Source of the DNA: Polytrichum commune
Lineage: Eukaryota > Streptophyta > Polytrichopsida > Polytrichales > Polytrichaceae
Assembly (NCBI GenBank): GCA_950295325.1
Contig: OX485803.1
Coordinates: 2,418,001-2,482,000, forward strand
Direction of reading: 5' to 3'
DNA: 64,000 bases
How positions within the stretch are numbered: position 1 is the stretch's first letter; each line of letters opens with the position of its first letter. Below, piece by piece: positions 59,860-64,000 of the stretch. A program made the translations under genes and the position numbers. The notes under the pieces are model-generated. The model had not been told where the DNA came from and did not search any database. It saw only the letters and a list, made by a program, of their open reading frames with translations.

Positions 59860-60547
59860 AGAGTGGTGGACCACTCAAAGGGTTCACAAGAGTCATCAGT
59901 CATGACCACCGAGCCAGTTTCGCCAGAGTTGGGGATGCCCAAGCCTGGCCAAGAGGTTGATGCTGGGGAAATTCAAAAAATCAACGACAATTTTGAGACC
60001 AAATGCCTCCATTGCTTCTTCGTGGGCAGGGACTTCAAGTTCGAGGTGAACATTGCACAATGCCACCTTGCGCCACCTGAAAAGTGTGTCCGAGCCAAGG
60101 AGGATGCCTATGTCGACTGGATGGTCGCTCAAATCTTGGGAGGGCAGTTCAAGGACGACCGATAGACAATTGTCGTGATGCCCCAGGGGCTAAAAAAAAT
60201 GCCTACGGCTGATATGTGGCCGGCGATTTCTAAAGGAGTTTTCTGGCTGATTGACGGCCAGCACAGTGTAGAGGCCTCCAAAAAAATCCATCTGATGACT
60301 GAATGAGACGACTCCAACAACCAGAAGGAGAAGCTGAAGGTATGAAAGGCACTGGTGATTTGGTCGGACAACGAGACCGTCCTCAGTGACATCTCCAGGT
60401 TTTTCAACATGGGGAATATAAAGAGGGCGTATTAGGCATCCTAGATTAGGAATATAATGGCCTCGAGGGATGTGTGGGAGTTCTATGGCAGGCCTCCCAA
60501 AGAAAGGGAGAATGCAAAAGACAAGAACCCAAAATGAGAGGTGAATA

Positions 60548-60729
60548 AGTTTGGGTCGATCGACCCAAACTCTTGTATTGTTTTATTTTCTTCGCAAGTT
60601 TTGTAGTTTGGGTCGATCGACCCAAACCCTTGGATTCATCAGATTTAAAGTTTGGGTCGATCGACCCAAACTATTGGCATGTCTTATAGTCTTCATCAGA
60701 TTTAAAGTTTGGATCGATCGACCCAAACT
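60548..60729. repeat. Four P2 palindromes in coding intron 1 of locus 2
   Basis: Copies at 60548-60571, 60605-60628, 60649-60672 and 60706-60729, all with centre AT and all but the last perfect or nearly so. The matching intron of locus 1 (48102-48222) carries P1 copies instead. Confidence 0.95.
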
Positions 60730-61159
60730 GCTGTTCCATTTTTTTCATGATGTGTTCTCTAACATATGTTCTTGACTTCATGTTCAGGACTTCAAATACC
60801 AGATGATCAATAAATTCTCCTCTATTGACAACGCGAGCCACAAGCAAAAAAAATATAACGAGCTAAGAGGAGAAATCTACTTGATCACAGCGTCCGACTC
60901 CGTGTGGACAAAATGGAAGACTGTCTTCGAAAAACACGAGACGGGGGACCTCATCGATCCCGACACCGGCATTCTGTACAACCAGACTGCGCGCTTCAAG
61001 CAAATGAAGCCACTGGTGAGGGAGTTCTTCAGAGCTCTTCAAGGTCTCTCGGAGACAGAGGTGGGAAAGGCGGCGTCCCACATCCTCCACGTGGAGCCGA
61101 CGGCGAAGAGATGCTGGGTTCACCCGAAGATCGTCTTCACGAAGCGGGACGACCCCCAC

Positions 61160-61253
61160 ATGTTTGGGTCGGCCGACCCAAACAGTGCCGACGTTGCAGC
61201 TTCCCAGAGCGACGCTCGCCAAGCAGCAGGGTTTGGGTCGGCCGACCCAAACC
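61160..61253. repeat. Two P2 palindromes inside a coding exon of locus 2
   Basis: Copies at 61160-61183 and 61230-61253, both centre GC and perfect over 24 bp. Each is 24 bp, so eight codons, and is read in the same frame as FGSADPN. They fall in the linker before the phosphatase domain, as the exonic P1 copies do in locus 1. Confidence 0.95.
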
Positions 61254-61532
61254 CCGTCCCCGATCAGACCCCGGTGGACGAGCCCATGTTAGATGTTGAA
61301 GGCCCGCAAGGGCCTGGTGATACCTCTACTCCTAACCCAGTCGATGAACCAATGCATGATGCGCATGCGGAGGTTGGGTTGGGACAAAGGCCTGACAGTC
61401 AGCCTTTGCATGAGCAGGTTGAGGCTGAAGTCGTCTTCGGAGGCGGCGGTGACAGAGTGGGGCAGCGCACGCGGTGACGGCATCCACGTCGTCAAGGCGC
61501 GACCAAGGCGAGGTAATGCACTGACCCCACTC

Positions 61533-61556
61533 AGTTTGGGTCGGTCGACCCAAACT
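61533..61556. repeat. P2 palindrome in the last intron of locus 2
   Basis: Perfect copy, centre GT, 21 bases after the donor at 61513. This is the counterpart of the P1 copy 28 bases after the donor in locus 1. Confidence 0.95.
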
Positions 61557-62028
61557 CCCTGGGTCTTTGTCTTCTTGCCTTGGTCGTGTCCCCTAGCTAC
61601 CCTAAACTCACGCACACGTCGCCCCCCCCCCGGCACTCGCGCCCTTCGCCACATCCCCCCGACCATTCGATCGTCCACATACCCCCGGCTTGCGACGAAG
61701 TCTTCATCACGGCGGCCCGTCTCTTCAATTTTTGCTAGATGTAGAAGTAGGCTAGTTTGAACGCATCGTTCAATGCGGCTCCCCCCATTCAAGATGTACA
61801 TAGAGCATTGTATACAATATAATCACCATTTTTTACTCCTATATATTTGTATCCTGTGTTTGAATGTATGTTGTATGCTCTTGCCTCTCTTGTGTCCCTT
61901 GTTGCACCCCCTCCAAAATGAATCAAATGGTTTTGTGTTTGCACCGAGAACACTCGTTTCTTTAAATGCTTCGTTTGGACATAGCATGACATAAGTCGCC
62001 CACCGTTTTCTCTCGATCGTATCCGCAG

Positions 62029-62841
62029 GGCTCGGAGCATAGCGTAGCGGCTCCCCGACGCTCTTCTCCAAGGAGCGGAGAGGGCAGCGCGGCGGCGCCC
62101 CCGATTTTACCCGTCCCGCCCCCGCGGCCGAAGAAACGATTCCTGGTGTTAGACCTGAACGGGGTCCTCGTCCAATGCATTCATTGCCCTAGGACCCCCA
62201 CGGTGCCCTTTTGCAAGCCCGAGGACGCGAATTACGACGGGCCGCCCACGTTCATAAAGAGCAAGCTAGTTCACCTCCGCCCGTGGCTTCAGACCTTCCT
62301 CCAGATGGCCCAACAACGATGGTGGGTGGTCGTGTGGAGCTCCATGACGGCCGAGAACACCAATGCTGTCGTGGAGTTCATCTTCAAGGGCATCGAGCCC
62401 CCCTGCATGGTTCTAGCACAGGAAGCCTGTAGAATATTGTACACACCGGACGGCAAAGTCGTCAAAAAACCAAACAACCCCGCTTCCCCCCAATACCTCA
62501 GGGTCTTGAAACCCATTTTTTGGGACCAACGTCCGTCATTGATAGGCGTCCCCTACGACGTCCGCCCCACCCGCGAGAACACGCTCATGGTGGACGACAG
62601 CGCCGCAAAGAACATGTTGAACCCGACGGCCAACCTCATAGTTTGCCCTACGTGGACGGTCGAGAAGGTCCGGGACCGATTTTTGTTGGACCTTGGTAAA
62701 TACCTCCAGGCGCTCTGCGGAAGCGGACTGCCCGTAAACAATTTTGTTAGGAACAATCCGATAGGCGAGAGATACTTGGATCCACGAGACCATTTGTACA
62801 GAGAGTTGTTATCTCACGCGAAATTTAACAAGCTCATTTGA
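62029..62841 (+). CDS. FCP1-like phosphatase exon of locus 2
   Basis: An open exon of 270 codons plus stop, beginning in phase 0 after ATCCGCAG. Motifs: FLVLDLNGVLV, VVVWSSM, LMVDDSAAK and a C-terminal NNPIGERYLDP, matching the last exon of locus 1 along its length. In FCP1/NIF phosphatases the first motif is DxDx(T/V); here, as in locus 1, the second Asp is Asn (DLN), which should weaken or abolish phosphatase chemistry. Plant relatives with DLNG are known to me only from memory. No in-frame ATG precedes the motif, so the exon needs upstream splicing. Its clean frame contrasts with the decayed middle of the locus. Confidence 0.7.
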   Translation, partial: GSEHSVAAPRRSSPRSGEGSAAAPPILPVPPPRPKKRFLVLDLNGVLVQCIHCPRTPTVPFCKPEDANYDGPPTFIKSKLVHLRPWLQTFLQMAQQRWWVVVWSSMTAENTNAVVEFIFKGIEPPCMVLAQEACRILYTPDGKVVKKPNNPASPQYLRVLKPIFWDQRPSLIGVPYDVRPTRENTLMVDDSAAKNMLNPTANLIVCPTWTVEKVRDRFLLDLGKYLQALCGSGLPVNNFVRNNPIGERYLDPRDHLYRELLSHAKFNKLI

Positions 62842-62850
62842 GACACTACG

Positions 62851-63824
62851 TGTCGCAACCCTTGCTAACCCCCCTTGACAATCTTGCCAATTTTCAATTC
62901 TTGCAAAGGTTACGAGCGCTAACCATTCGCATTCCGCCATGCTTATGGTTAGCTCCTCCTACCCCGGACCATATAGCTCATAGGAGGGAACCAACCCTCC
63001 TACTTTGCTTTCGGGACTCACCCCTTAATCGGTAACCCATTCCTAAATGTGGACTTCCATTCATGGTAGTCCAATCCCATGTTGATCATCGCGTTGCCAA
63101 AGCAACACTACAACAACCCGAACCATACTAGGCAACTATGGCCTCACATTGGGCCAATACCCATGGAGGCCGTGCCGTTCGGCCTCGGGTGGGTGAGGCC
63201 ACACCACCTCACCCATATAAGCCTCTAGGACTCTACGCGGGGCCCCTACCCCACCGTCAACCAACCTCTTGTCTCTCCACCAAGAGTTGGGGCCAAGTGG
63301 ACATTTTCCTTTAGTTGCTGGGCCTAGAACCCCCCTAGCAGCTTCAGACCATCATAACTTCCTTGTATGATGTTTGATCATAACAACCAACCACTTTATC
63401 TTCATCTACGCTTTATGTAGATGCCGATGGACTCCTCACTTGCCCCATTCGGGCAAGTATTGAGGAAGTTATGCCTGTTTGAACCTTGGCAGTCCCGGGA
63501 ATCACTCCCAGGCACTGCTGTACCAAGGCGCTGTCCCGGGACAGCGCCCCACTCAAATGGCCATAACTCCTAGCTCACACCTCCGCTTGAGGTGATCTTG
63601 AGCATTCTAGAATCACCATGCCATGAGCTACGCATAGCTCATGGCCTTACCCTCATGCCTCCTAGTCTCCGTGGGTGGGAGGCGTTCCCAACGCCCGGGG
63701 CCCTCACCTACACTAGGATCACTTGGGCCCTCTCACCAACGGCGCCACAAGTCCCGGGTGTCACTCCGGGGTCCCCCTTGTGCCCATGGTGTTTCGGGCA
63801 CTCCTCATGGAGAGGTGCGCGACA
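62851..63824 (-). mobile_element. Solo LTR H
   Basis: A single 974-bp LTR of the family, minus orientation, flanked by CTACG (62846-62850 and 63825-63829). It begins nine bases after the stop codon of locus 2 and so replaces its native 3' untranslated region. It is moderately diverged from the LTRs of A-E. Confidence 0.94.
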
Positions 63825-63828
63825 CTAC

Positions 63829-63854
63829 GTGTGTTTGTATGTGTATGTATGTAT

Positions 63855-63885
<31 letters not shown>

Positions 63886-63889
63886 CGCC
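63829..63889 (+). repeat. (TGTA)n-(GT)n-(GC)n compound microsatellite
   Basis: A GT run passes directly into a CG-alternating run, a sequence type prone to Z-DNA. It adjoins solo LTR H; the rest of the window to 64000 shows no gene. Confidence 0.9.
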
Positions 63890-64000
63890 TGTTCATTTTG
63901 TGTAATATATGCTTCATATGTATCTTGATTTTCACGCGCTCTATCAAACCCTCCTCCCTTGGGTTTTGTTTCGTTTCTTTTTTTGCGCCAGCGTTTGGAG

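Larger units (their letters stand above)
56191..62841 (+). pseudogene. Locus 2: decayed paralogue of locus 1
   Basis: Same order as locus 1. The first part (56191-56893) is open and shares the N-terminal domain (YVPKD and a Trp-rich core); it holds a doubled 24-bp unit (SGSRQTTP twice). A 2,966-bp insertion follows (56894-59859). The middle part (about 59865-60540) matches locus 1 residues around 250-432, including DGQHS, but has about six premature stops, several at positions that are Trp or Gln in locus 1. An intron (60541-60787) leads to an exon from 60788 that starts well (KFSSID) but lacks most of locus 1 exon 2 and ends in a stop at 61477. A donor at 61512 and an intron to 62028 match the last intron of locus 1. 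The closing phosphatase exon is fully open. As a whole it cannot make the long protein; its ends might still be used. Confidence 0.75.

Overview
The window reads as nuclear DNA of a plant or close green relative. It has TTTAGGG-type telomere-like runs, spliced genes with GT/AG introns, Ty3/gypsy chromovirus-type LTR elements primed by initiator Met-tRNA, and a G-box and telo-box upstream of one gene. One interrupted gene resembles, from memory, transposase-like DUF7869 proteins that are abundant in mosses and other non-seed plants. A bryophyte or lycophyte would fit, but the species is not provable from this sequence.

Left half (1-42165). After about 1 kb of AT-rich DNA, a minus-strand DUF7869-like gene (about 998 codons) is split in two (1072-2892 and 31274-32587) by a 28.4 kb nest of one LTR family. 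Element A (2893-31273, GTGTG target duplication) sits in the gene's coding sequence. Elements B, C and D are each inserted in A with their own 5-bp duplications. A fourth independent insertion, E (32857-39607), lies just upstream of the start codon. Solo LTRs F, G and H lie at 39791-40729, 41193-42165 and 62851-63824. All complete copies are broken in their internal genes, yet their LTR pairs are nearly identical. E and F sit in a decayed fragment of a second gene family (32829 to about 41000).

Right half (about 42 kb to the end). Two diverged paralogues of that second family follow. Locus 1 (46806-52508) is open through four exons joined by phase-0 introns. It encodes an N-terminal domain of unknown type, a DGQHS motif, a long acidic/proline-rich and coiled-coil linker, and a C-terminal FCP1/NIF-type HAD phosphatase domain. 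Locus 2 (56191-62841) has the same layout but is decayed: a 3 kb non-coding insertion, several premature stops in the middle, and intact first and last domains.

The most unusual signal is two private families of short palindromes. Locus 1, its fragment and a nearby satellite carry at least 28 copies of P1 (arm TTTACGAACG, two free bases, then the arm's reverse complement). Locus 2 carries 12 copies of P2 (arm AGTTTGGGTCG, two free bases, reverse complement). Both share the core CG-NN-CG. Both occupy the same places in the two paralogues: the leader intron, the first coding intron, the linker-coding exon and the last intron. The arms differ completely between loci and neither family was seen elsewhere in the window. 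This looks like a locus-specific, spreading or concerted palindrome system tied to this gene family; its mechanism is unknown.
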